A stretch of 5,572 nucleotides of DNA from Syntrophobacterales bacterium. GTDB lineage: Bacteria; Desulfobacterota; Syntrophia; Syntrophales; UBA6807. Below, one piece after another: positions 1 to 5,540 of the stretch. Below the pieces are notes generated by a model. It was not told the origin of the DNA. It did not search any database and saw only the letters and a program-made list of their open reading frames with translations. Positions within the stretch are counted from its first letter, which is position 1. Each line of letters starts with the position of its first letter. The position numbers and the translations under genes are program-made. The DNA lies in the NCBI GenBank assembly GCA_021159265.1, contig JAGGSD010000221.1, positions 1-5,572 on the forward strand, given 5' to 3'.

Positions 1-40
1 GTCCAAGGTATTTTTTTCAGTCAACGACATTGATTATTTA

Positions 41-814
41 TTACAAAGAATCAACAAAACGTTTTAACGCCCTGTTGAATGACACTACGTTTTCCCACAT
101 GACAAAATGTCCGGAATCTTTAATCAATGCCAGCTTTGCACCCGCGATATGATCCTTCATGAATTCTGAAAGAGTGGGCGGTGTCATCTTATCGTCATCC
201 CCGCATATCAACAGCGCCGGCACATCGATGCCGGCAATCTCTTCAGTAATATCGAGTCTGTCGCAGGAGAGAAAATCACCATAAATTACATCCGGACTTG
301 CTTTCGAAGTATTCTCCGTTAAAGAGGGAAGGAACTTTTCCCGGTTTTTTTTCGTAACTGAAAGTTTGGCAATGAGAGCGAGGGTCGAGTCAGGATCGTT
401 TCGTATGCCGTCAAGGATCACAGCGTTGACAGGCATTTTAACGCCACCACCCACAGGCACTATTCCTGACAGCAGAGCGCCATATCTGACAGCGAAAGTC
501 AGGCTTATGGCAGCACCGAGGGAATGACCGACAAGAACAGGTCTTTGTAATCCAAGTCCTTCAATGATCTTCTTTACCCATTCCACATAGAGCCCTACTT
601 CCTGCTCTCCATTTCCTTCAGACTGCCCGTGCCCCGGGAGATCCAGCGCCGCGATATTATAATCCCCCCCTAATCCTTCGTACTGGTTTTTCCAAAGTGT
701 ATGATCGCATCCCGAACCGTGAACAAAAACCAGGCTCTTTCTGTCTTCAGAAAAGCCCTCATCATTTACCCTGCAGGCAATCTTCAGCCCGTCTATTTCC
801 TGAAACGTAATCAT
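41..814 (-). CDS. alpha/beta-fold hydrolase, substrate unknown
   Basis: Predicted soluble serine hydrolase of 257 residues, a normal length for a single-domain alpha/beta hydrolase. In order: the oxyanion-hole strand VFVHGSG (residues 29-35, HG at 32-33), the conserved LDLPGHGQS block (57-65), the nucleophile elbow GHSLG with Ser98 (96-100), a helical lid region of about residues 125-190, the acid in ICGDDDKMTPP (203-213, most likely Asp208), and the catalytic His236 in DSGHFVMWE. The triad is therefore complete. There is no signal peptide or membrane segment, so it should be cytoplasmic. The start is supported by AGGAG six bases upstream of the ATG; that site partly overlaps a repeated element. 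Family members include esterases, enol-lactonases, BioH-like carboxylesterases and C-C bond hydrolases, and the sequence alone does not choose between them. The neighbouring acyl-CoA ligase makes a role on an acyl ester or thioester possible, but that is inference. It lies 459 bp downstream of the ligase, and I see no terminator after its stop codon within the window. Confidence 0.93.
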   Translation of the reverse strand: MITFQEIDGLKIACRVNDEGFSEDRKSLVFVHGSGCDHTLWKNQYEGLGGDYNIAALDLPGHGQSEGNGEQEVGLYVEWVKKIIEGLGLQRPVLVGHSLGAAISLTFAVRYGALLSGIVPVGGGVKMPVNAVILDGIRNDPDSTLALIAKLSVTKKNREKFLPSLTENTSKASPDVIYGDFLSCDRLDITEEIAGIDVPALLICGDDDKMTPPTLSEFMKDHIAGAKLALIKDSGHFVMWENVVSFNRALKRFVDSL

Positions 815-820
815 GAGATT

Positions 821-825
821 CTCCT
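821..825 (-). promoter_or_regulatory. ribosome binding site of the hydrolase, overlapping a repeat
   Basis: On the minus strand AGGAG lies six bases before the ATG at 814, which supports that start. Three of its bases (823-825) are the end of a 21-bp sequence found again at 5520-5540, so the repeat supplies part of the Shine-Dalgarno site. Confidence 0.7.
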
Positions 826-843
826 AACCCGGACAAGCCGGAA
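823..843. repeat. 21-bp direct repeat, copy 1
   Basis: Identical over 21 bases to 5520-5540 and in the same orientation; the match ends on both sides (T822 against A5519, C844 against A5541). It contains two CCGG blocks (829-832 and 838-841) separated by ACAAG, so a small 4-bp hairpin is possible. It lies directly upstream of the hydrolase and contributes to its ribosome binding site. Confidence 0.85.
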
Positions 844-863
844 CCAAAAAGTTTTAGATCGTA

Positions 864-892
864 GGTTGGATTGAGAACAACGAAACCCAACC
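864..892. repeat. imperfect palindrome, REP-like
   Basis: Arms 864-872 (GGTTGGATT) and 884-892 (AACCCAAC plus a leading A) pair over nine positions with one A-C mismatch around an 11-base loop. The form, GTTGGRTT followed by AAACCCAAC, resembles short palindromes that are dispersed in intergenic regions of many bacterial genomes. That resemblance is from memory; only one copy is in this window. Confidence 0.55.
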
Positions 893-904
893 CGCAATTT
901 TTTT

Positions 905-983
905 GCCACGGACACACACAGACCGGCACAGATTTTTCCCACAAGAATATCCAGAATATAATAAGTCCGTGTGGGTCTGTGGC
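905..983. repeat. long imperfect inverted repeat (19-bp arms)
   Basis: Left arm 905-923 (begins GCCACGGACACACACAG) and right arm 965-983 (begins GTCCGTGTGGGTCTGTG) are complementary at 16 of 19 positions, separated by 41 AT-rich bases. If transcribed it could form a large stem-loop in the leader of the hydrolase message. The CCACGGACACACAC style is, as I recall, common in intergenic DNA of Desulfobacterota. No transposase gene lies between or beside the arms. Confidence 0.65.
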
Positions 984-1035
984 TGATTTATTAACGACAC
1001 AACGGACAAAGAGTTTAAAATCAAATTCTTTTGCC

Positions 1036-1079
1036 GTTCGACGGTTCGACTGAGCTCACGCCGAAGTCTCACGCCGAAG
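1036..1079. repeat. short direct repeats GTTCGAC and CTCACGCCGAAG
   Basis: GTTCGAC occurs at 1036-1042 and 1044-1050, one base apart. It is followed by two exact copies of the 12-mer CTCACGCCGAAG at 1055-1066 and 1068-1079, also one base apart (13-bp period). There is no coding potential here. It looks like a small expanded dispersed repeat. Confidence 0.65.
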
Positions 1080-1139
1080 CCAATTTTGCACGAACTTTAC
1101 AATTAAGGAACTAAGGTGACAAAATCAAGTAAGAAATTC

Positions 1140-1157
1140 TTTTACCACGAAGATAAA
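1140..1157. repeat. AT-rich shared sequence, copy 1
   Basis: TTTTACCACGAAGATAAA here matches 3039-3056 at 17 of 18 positions in the same orientation. Both copies lie in gaps flanking the ligase gene, one downstream and one in its leader. Low complexity makes this less striking than the 21-bp repeat. Confidence 0.45.
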
Positions 1158-1197
1158 AAAGCATCCGCATCCGATACCAAGACTTTCATTTTTCCCA

Positions 1198-1239
1198 TTC
1201 AATATTCGATGTTGGACGTTCGATGTTCGATGTTCATTT
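1198..1239. repeat. tandem heptamer array, consensus TTCGATG
   Basis: Six consecutive 7-bp units. Units 2, 4 and 5 match TTCGATG exactly (1205-1211, 1219-1225, 1226-1232); units 1 and 3 match at five of seven positions, and unit 6 at four of seven. It lies 35 bp beyond the stop codon of the ligase. Seven-base phasing does not fit a coding repeat. Short tandem heptamers are a known class of intergenic repeat in some bacteria, such as the STRR sequences of cyanobacteria; whether this is related is unknown. Confidence 0.7.
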
Positions 1240-1273
1240 TCGATCCCCGACAGCCTATCCATCCGAGCAGTTC

Positions 1274-2968
1274 CTATTTTCTTTTTTCCAGTTCCTCCGC
1301 CCTGAGTTGCTTGCGAAGGATTTTTCCCACATTTGATTTTGGAAGTTCCTTGCGGAATTCGATTTCCGTGGGCAATTTGTACTTTGCCAGTCTGGACTTG
1401 CAGAACTCTATCAATTCCTGTTCCGTTGCTGTTTTACCCTCTTTAAGGACGACAAAGACTTTGATATTTTCACCTCTTTTAGGATCGGGGATTCCGATTG
1501 CGCAGGCTTCCTGTACCTTGGGATTTTCATAAAAGGCCTCGTCGATATCCCGGGGATAGATATTAAATCCGCCGGATATAATCATATCCTTCTTGCGGTC
1601 CACGATACGGAAATATCCGTCCTCGTCCATCGTGGCGATGTCTCCCGTATAACACCAGCCGTCTCGGATTGTATTCGCCGTTTCGTCCGGCATGTTCAAG
1701 TAACCCTTCATAACCTGCGGGCCTTTAATGATAAGCTCACCCGGCTCTCCGACAGGCATGTCTTTTGTCCCCTCTTCAAGATCGACGATGCGGCACTCCG
1801 TATCAGAGATGGGAACGCCTATACTGCCAACCTTGCGGGCGCCTCCCGCAAAGGGATTGATATGGGTAACAGGAGTGGTTTCGGTCAGGCCGAAACCCTC
1901 TACAATTACAGCTCCCGTGGTTCCTTCAAAATCACGAATCACTTCTACCGGCAGAGGAGCGCTTCCTGAAAAACATCCCTTCAGACAGGTCATGTCGGTC
2001 TTTTTCACATCGGGATGATTCAGCATGCCGATATACATGGTTGGAACCAGGGGGGCAAAGGTGGGCCTGAATTTACGTATTGCTTCCAGCAGCGGCCCCG
2101 GCTGGGGTTTGGGAACCAGCACATCACTCCATCCCATATAAATGGAAAAATTCATTGCCGTAGAAAGACCGAAGACATGGAAGAAGGGAAGCGCTCCCAG
2201 CATTATTTCTTCACCCTTGTTAAACGTGGGAAACCACGCCGCTATATGCTGCACCTGCTTGCTTAAATTGCTATGTGTAAGCATAACCCCCTTGGAAACT
2301 CCTGTCGTTCCGCCGGTATACTGATACATGGCTACATCTTCAAAGCCGACATCGACAGAAGGCGGGTTGGGAGGATACTTCGCGATGCAATCCTTCCATT
2401 TGTAAACATCGGGCGCCGGCTTGACGGAGGCGGCCAGTTTTTGCTTTTTGGCCACGATGGGGAAGAGGAGATTTTTCGGAAACGGGAGATAGTCACCTAT
2501 GGAAGTATAAATGATTTGTTTGATCTTTGTCCTTGGCCTGAGATCGATCATGCGGTTGCCGAGGAGATCGAGTGTAACGAGTGCCTTTGAACTGGAGTCA
2601 TTGAACTGATGCTCCAGCTCTGGATCGGTGTAGAGGGGATTGTTCATCACGGTAACAGCGCCCAGTTTCATAATCGCATAATATGCCACAACGCATGGTA
2701 TTAAATTAGGGAGAAGAATGGCAACGGAATCTCCCTTTTTGATTCCGAAATCGGCAAGGCAGGTTGCAAAACGATCCACCATTTCTTTGAGTTCTTTGAA
2801 TTTCACAGCATAACCCTGGAATATAAGGGCGTCATTGTCGGGAAATTCGTTTGCTGTTACGGTTAAGATGTCAGGCAGGCATATTTCTTTGTACTTAACG
2901 AACTCTGGGACACCTTTCTCGTAAGACTTCAGCCATGGTTTATCCAGATATGTTACTGTTCCAGCCAT
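1274..2968 (-). CDS. fadD: long-chain-fatty-acid--CoA ligase (AMP-forming), FadD type
   Basis: Activates a carboxylic acid with ATP and CoA to the acyl-CoA, through an acyl-adenylate, as the entry step to beta-oxidation. Its 564 residues match the usual FadD length of about 560. The ANL-superfamily motifs appear in order: the phosphate loop TGGTTGVSKG (218-227), the A4-like PFFHVFG (261-267), GFGLTET (358-364), the acyl-CoA synthetase signature from DGWCYTGD (436-443, Asp443), the hinge region IVDRKKDMI (455-463, Arg458) and GGFNIYP (466-472), and the C-terminal PKSNVGKILR (543-552) with the adenylation lysine Lys549. No essential residue is missing. The start is well supported by AAGGAGG (2974-2980), five bases before the ATG. 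A terminator separates it from the EMO-like gene upstream, so it probably has its own promoter. Chain-length preference cannot be read from the sequence; medium-chain or aromatic acids are possible alternatives. Confidence 0.95.
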   Translation of the reverse strand: MAGTVTYLDKPWLKSYEKGVPEFVKYKEICLPDILTVTANEFPDNDALIFQGYAVKFKELKEMVDRFATCLADFGIKKGDSVAILLPNLIPCVVAYYAIMKLGAVTVMNNPLYTDPELEHQFNDSSSKALVTLDLLGNRMIDLRPRTKIKQIIYTSIGDYLPFPKNLLFPIVAKKQKLAASVKPAPDVYKWKDCIAKYPPNPPSVDVGFEDVAMYQYTGGTTGVSKGVMLTHSNLSKQVQHIAAWFPTFNKGEEIMLGALPFFHVFGLSTAMNFSIYMGWSDVLVPKPQPGPLLEAIRKFRPTFAPLVPTMYIGMLNHPDVKKTDMTCLKGCFSGSAPLPVEVIRDFEGTTGAVIVEGFGLTETTPVTHINPFAGGARKVGSIGVPISDTECRIVDLEEGTKDMPVGEPGELIIKGPQVMKGYLNMPDETANTIRDGWCYTGDIATMDEDGYFRIVDRKKDMIISGGFNIYPRDIDEAFYENPKVQEACAIGIPDPKRGENIKVFVVLKEGKTATEQELIEFCKSRLAKYKLPTEIEFRKELPKSNVGKILRKQLRAEELEKRK

Positions 2969-3009
2969 GTTAACCTCCTTTTCTCCATCCGTTTTAAATT
3001 AAGGACATC

Positions 3010-3025
3010 GGGTCAAAACTGACCC
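3010..3025. promoter_or_regulatory. perfect inverted repeat in the ligase leader, possible operator or hairpin
   Basis: GGGTCA and TGACCC are exact reverse complements separated by AAAC. The site lies 41 bp upstream of the ligase ATG. It could be bound by a dimeric regulator of fatty-acid metabolism or form a small hairpin in the 5' leader. There is no T-tract, so it is not a terminator. No regulator gene is in the window. Confidence 0.4.
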
Positions 3026-3038
3026 ACCATTACATCTT

Positions 3039-3056
3039 TTTTACCACAAAGATAAA
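3039..3056. repeat. AT-rich shared sequence, copy 2
   Basis: Matches 1140-1157 at 17 of 18 positions, differing only by A in place of G after TTTTACCAC. It lies in the leader region of the ligase gene. The ACCACAAAGATAAAG style resembles other simple intergenic repeats and has no coding potential. Confidence 0.45.
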
Positions 3057-3121
3057 GAAAAAATGCTTTGTGTTTTGTAGTGATTAGTAATAAAATCGCT
3101 TAAGCCGATGACACTGAGTAT

Positions 3122-3127
3122 ATTATA
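3122..3127 (-). promoter_or_regulatory. candidate -10 box for the ligase gene
   Basis: Exact TATAAT on the minus strand in a very AT-rich stretch between the upstream terminator and the ligase start, about 150 bp before the ATG. At a spacing of 17 the -35 position reads TATTTT, a poor match to TTGACA. The position is sensible, but an exact -10 by chance is likely in DNA this AT-rich. Confidence 0.22.
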
Positions 3128-3156
3128 ATAATAGTTTTTTTCCCAAAATACCATAA

Positions 3157-3190
3157 AAAAAGCCCCCGATACGAATATCAGGGGCTTTTT
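3157..3190 (-). terminator. rho-independent terminator of the EMO-like gene
   Basis: Arms AAAAAGCCCC (3157-3166) and GGGGCTTTTT (3181-3190) pair perfectly. After one C-A mismatch the stem continues with GATA/TATC around a CGAA loop. On the minus strand the stem is followed by a run of seven T (3161-3155), partly within the stem. It starts 39 bp after the stop codon at 3230. Because both flanks are A/T tracts it could also stop transcription on the plus strand. Confidence 0.92.
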
Positions 3191-3229
3191 GCCGCTCATA
3201 TTTCCTGTTTTACTCAGGAGATTCTCTCT

Positions 3230-5371
3230 TTACGCCTGCGCCTCCTCACCCGGGGTTTCTTCAGGCTTTTCGGTTTCTTCCATGCCCATGGCATTCCAGA
3301 CGATCTCGGCTATATCGAGAGCCGTCATCATCTCTTCCTTTTCTCTGTCCTTGATGCCGTCTTCCATCATGGTCAGACAGAAGGGACAGCCGACCGCTAT
3401 CGTATCCGCCTTTATTTCTATGGCCTGGTCCGTTCTCATATCGTTGATTCTTTCACCTATATCTTCTTCCATCCACATTCTTGCGCCACCTGCGCCGCAG
3501 CAGAAACTCTTCTCGTGGTTACTTGCCATTTCGGACAATTTCATCCCGGGAACGGCGGCGAGTATCTCTCTCGGCTGCTTGTAAATATTGTTGTATCTGC
3601 CGAGGAAGCAGGAATCATGATATGTAAACAATCCTTCAACAGGTTTTTTCAGTTTGATTTTCCCCTGGGCGATCAGATCCGCCAGGATTTCCGTATGGTG
3701 ATATACCTCATAGTTGCCGCCGAAATGGGGGTAATCCTTTTTCAGGGTGTTATACCCGTGAGGACAGGTGCAGATGATCTTCTTTACTCCATATTTATTC
3801 ATAACGTCTATGTTCATCTGCATCAGGGTCTGTGAAAGATATTCATTCCCGCCTCTCATAGCGGAGTCGCCGCAGCAGCCCTCTTCCTCGCCCAAGATAC
3901 CGAAACTTACGCCGGCCTCCTTCAGGATTTTGGCAAATGCGACGGCAACCTTTTTGCCCCTGTCGTCAAATGACCCCGAACACCCAACATAGTAGAGATA
4001 CTCGACATCGGGATCTTCGGCAAGGGTTTTAACGCCCAGCTCCGGAGCCCAATCGGATCTCAGATGAGCGCCAATTCCCCAGGGGTTGGAGTTGTTTTCC
4101 ATGTTTCTGTAAGTCAACTGCAGTTCAGGAGAGAAATCCGCCTCCATCAATACCTTGTACTGTCTCATGCCGACGATCATCGGGACATGCTCATTGAATA
4201 CCGGGCAGACCTCCATACAGGCCATACAGTTTGTGCACGCCCACAGTTCGTCGAGGGCTATGACTTCACCCACCATCACTTTTTCCGGTTCCGGTATGAC
4301 AGGCTCTTCCCCCTCATTGGCAGCGCTCTTCGCAGCGATCACGACAGGCGCCCTTTCCAGCCAATATTCCTTGATATCCTGATGCAGCTTCTTCGGAGAA
4401 AGGGGCTTTCCCGACAGATAAGCGGGACACACATCCTGACACCTTCCGCACTTCAGGCACGCATCGGAATTAAAAATCTGCTTCCACGTGAAATCCTCAA
4501 GCTGCCCGACGCCAAACGACTCGGCATTTTCAAAGTCGGCGATCGGCTCAAGGTATCCCGCCGGCTTCAGTGATCTCATATACTGGTTTGCCGGCGCGAG
4601 AACCATGTGTATCAGTTTTGAATAGGGAATATACGCGATAAAGCCAAAGGCTATAAACGCGTGTATCCACCAGGTCCACTTGTGAATAATCTCCGTTGTA
4701 TTGTAGCTGACACCGACCAGGGTCTTTGAAAGAGCGTATCCCACAAACGACCACGCACCCCAGGTGTATCCGTCCTCATTGACATTCACATGCAGTCTCA
4801 ACGCCTCAAGCAGAAACCCTGTTATAATAATGCCGCCTATTAGTAACAGAATAATGGCGTCATCCGCCAGGGTATCGGGTTTCCCTCTGTATTCCAGCCT
4901 TTCCGGTTTCTGGATATATCTCCTCCAGACCGCCAGCACAACGCCGGCAAGAACCGCCAGGCCGAATACCTCCAGAGTAAATGAGAACCAGAGATAAAAC
5001 GTGCCCGGGAAAAAGGGGACAAGAAAGGGTAAATGAAAGTGTGTCGCATCAAAGGCCGCGCCCCATATAAGGACAAAGAACCCAAAGAATATAAGACCGT
5101 GCATAATCCCGGGATATGCTTCTTTGAATGTTTTGATCTGCAGAACACTATTGAGAAGAAGAGATTTGATCCGTTCCCACGGCCTGTCGGCCCGGTTTTC
5201 CGGCAGACCGATTGCTCTCCACATCTTCCATCGTCTGTAAAAACCATACACGGAAATCGCTATGGCGATCCCCGCAAATATATAAAGAATAATCTCTGAC
5301 GGGAAGGGTGCATTCCAGAATACCTCTCTTCCCTCATGTCCTACGGTGTATACCTCCGCTCCGTGTGCCAT
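3230..5371 (-). CDS. membrane-bound Fe-S oxidoreductase, EMO-like (EtfAB:menaquinone oxidoreductase family)
   Basis: Predicted inner-membrane electron carrier of 713 residues. The N-terminal part is a NarI/nitrate-reductase-gamma-like cytochrome b domain with membrane segments near residues 24-45, 88-108, 126-149, 170-191 and 232-256; His91, His236 and His255 are candidate haem b ligands. Next come two 4Fe-4S motifs, C305-C308-C311-C315P and C379-C382-C385-C389P. Two HdrB/GlpC-type CCG domains follow: the first has Cys464, Cys499-Cys500-Gly and Cys534/Cys536; the second has Cys588, Cys624-Cys625-Gly, Cys662 and Cys665. In the first, the expected CPxC reads CPHG (536-539), so one cysteine is absent. 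The acidic tail (about 697-713) is low complexity. This layout is that of the family described in Geobacter and syntrophs as passing electrons from reduced EtfAB to menaquinone, but no etfA or etfB is seen here. A heterodisulfide-reductase-like or other redox partner remains possible. The start has GGAGG four bases upstream. A terminator follows, suggesting a single-gene unit at its downstream end. Confidence 0.93.
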   Translation of the reverse strand: MAHGAEVYTVGHEGREVFWNAPFPSEIILYIFAGIAIAISVYGFYRRWKMWRAIGLPENRADRPWERIKSLLLNSVLQIKTFKEAYPGIMHGLIFFGFFVLIWGAAFDATHFHLPFLVPFFPGTFYLWFSFTLEVFGLAVLAGVVLAVWRRYIQKPERLEYRGKPDTLADDAIILLLIGGIIITGFLLEALRLHVNVNEDGYTWGAWSFVGYALSKTLVGVSYNTTEIIHKWTWWIHAFIAFGFIAYIPYSKLIHMVLAPANQYMRSLKPAGYLEPIADFENAESFGVGQLEDFTWKQIFNSDACLKCGRCQDVCPAYLSGKPLSPKKLHQDIKEYWLERAPVVIAAKSAANEGEEPVIPEPEKVMVGEVIALDELWACTNCMACMEVCPVFNEHVPMIVGMRQYKVLMEADFSPELQLTYRNMENNSNPWGIGAHLRSDWAPELGVKTLAEDPDVEYLYYVGCSGSFDDRGKKVAVAFAKILKEAGVSFGILGEEEGCCGDSAMRGGNEYLSQTLMQMNIDVMNKYGVKKIICTCPHGYNTLKKDYPHFGGNYEVYHHTEILADLIAQGKIKLKKPVEGLFTYHDSCFLGRYNNIYKQPREILAAVPGMKLSEMASNHEKSFCCGAGGARMWMEEDIGERINDMRTDQAIEIKADTIAVGCPFCLTMMEDGIKDREKEEMMTALDIAEIVWNAMGMEETEKPEETPGEEAQA

Positions 5372-5406
5372 AATGCCTCCATTCTTTCGTAACTGCTCAG
5401 GTTATT

Positions 5407-5434
5407 AGCCTGAAGGCTGTAGACTGAAGGATAC
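5407..5434. repeat. heptamer-phased repeat, consensus AGGCTGA
   Basis: Four consecutive 7-bp units from 5407, close to AGGCTGA: AGCCTGA, AGGCTGT and AGACTGA each differ from it at one position, and the fourth (5428-5434) is weak. The first part also forms a small hairpin (AGCC at 5407-5410, GGCT at 5415-5418). It lies in the untranslated leader of the EMO-like gene, 36 bp upstream of the ATG. Confidence 0.5.
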
Positions 5435-5494
5435 TGATGTTCTGCTAATGGCAAAAGCCGTATTTGGGGACAGTCTACTTGAATGACTATGTTT

Positions 5495-5500
5495 ATTATA
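5495..5500 (-). promoter_or_regulatory. candidate -10 box for the EMO-like gene
   Basis: Exact TATAAT on the minus strand, about 124 bp upstream of the ATG. At a spacing of 17 the -35 position reads TAGGTA, which matches TTGACA at only three positions and falls at the edge of the repeat at 5520-5540. Plausible in position, weak in sequence. Confidence 0.25.
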
Positions 5501-5519
5501 GGGTTTTGTGAGTTTTTTA

Positions 5520-5540
5520 CCTAACCCGGACAAGCCGGAA
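5520..5540. repeat. 21-bp direct repeat, copy 2
   Basis: Exact copy of 823-843, same orientation, 149 bp upstream of the EMO-like start codon. In both places the element lies on the 5' side of a minus-strand gene. It is followed at 5548-5560 by a small hairpin, AGGCT-GAA-AGCCT, with AGGCTGA also matching the heptamer consensus seen at 5407-5434. Confidence 0.85.

Larger units (their letters stand above)
815..1273. other. 459-bp intergenic gap rich in short repeats, no gene
   Basis: No reading frame here has both a plausible start and protein-like composition; the short open frames run through repeat sequence. What it does hold: a 21-bp direct repeat (823-843), an imperfect palindrome (864-892), a long imperfect inverted repeat (905-983), a duplicated GTTCGAC and a 12-bp direct repeat (1036-1079), an AT-rich sequence shared with the gap at 3039-3056 (1140-1157), and a 7-bp-phased array (1198-1239). 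I see no convincing rho-independent terminator after the ligase stop and no clear promoter for the hydrolase. Confidence 0.8.

Noticed and set aside
1..40. Terminator after the hydrolase
   Set aside because: Only a 4-bp TCAA/TTGA pairing is visible on the minus strand, with no following T-tract; the window ends too soon to judge.
905..983. CRISPR array or insertion sequence in the gap
   Set aside because: There are no regularly spaced identical repeats with unique spacers, and no transposase. The structure is a single inverted repeat.
854..1072. Short open frames on both strands in the repeat-rich gap (also 871-1053 and 762-944)
   Set aside because: They are composed of repeat sequence or overlap the hydrolase start, and their translations look like no protein family I know.
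1116..1532. Plus-strand open frame of 138 codons overlapping the 3' end of the ligase
   Set aside because: It runs through the AT-rich gap and the heptamer repeat, then antisense through the well-conserved ligase C-terminus. The composition is serine/phenylalanine-rich, as expected of an antisense shadow, and there is no clear ribosome binding site.
3189..3584. Plus-strand open frame of 131 codons antisense to the EMO-like gene
   Set aside because: It overlaps the conserved second CCG domain on the other strand and starts inside the terminator. The hydrophobic serine-rich translation is a shadow.
4064..4573. Plus-strand open frame of 169 codons antisense to the EMO-like gene
   Set aside because: It covers the two 4Fe-4S motifs of the real gene in antisense. 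No recognisable domain and no supporting start signal.
5461..5480. TTTGGGGACAGTC, resembling sequence often seen beside REP-associated transposases
   Set aside because: Only one short stretch, no inverted partner and no transposase in the window; too little to call.
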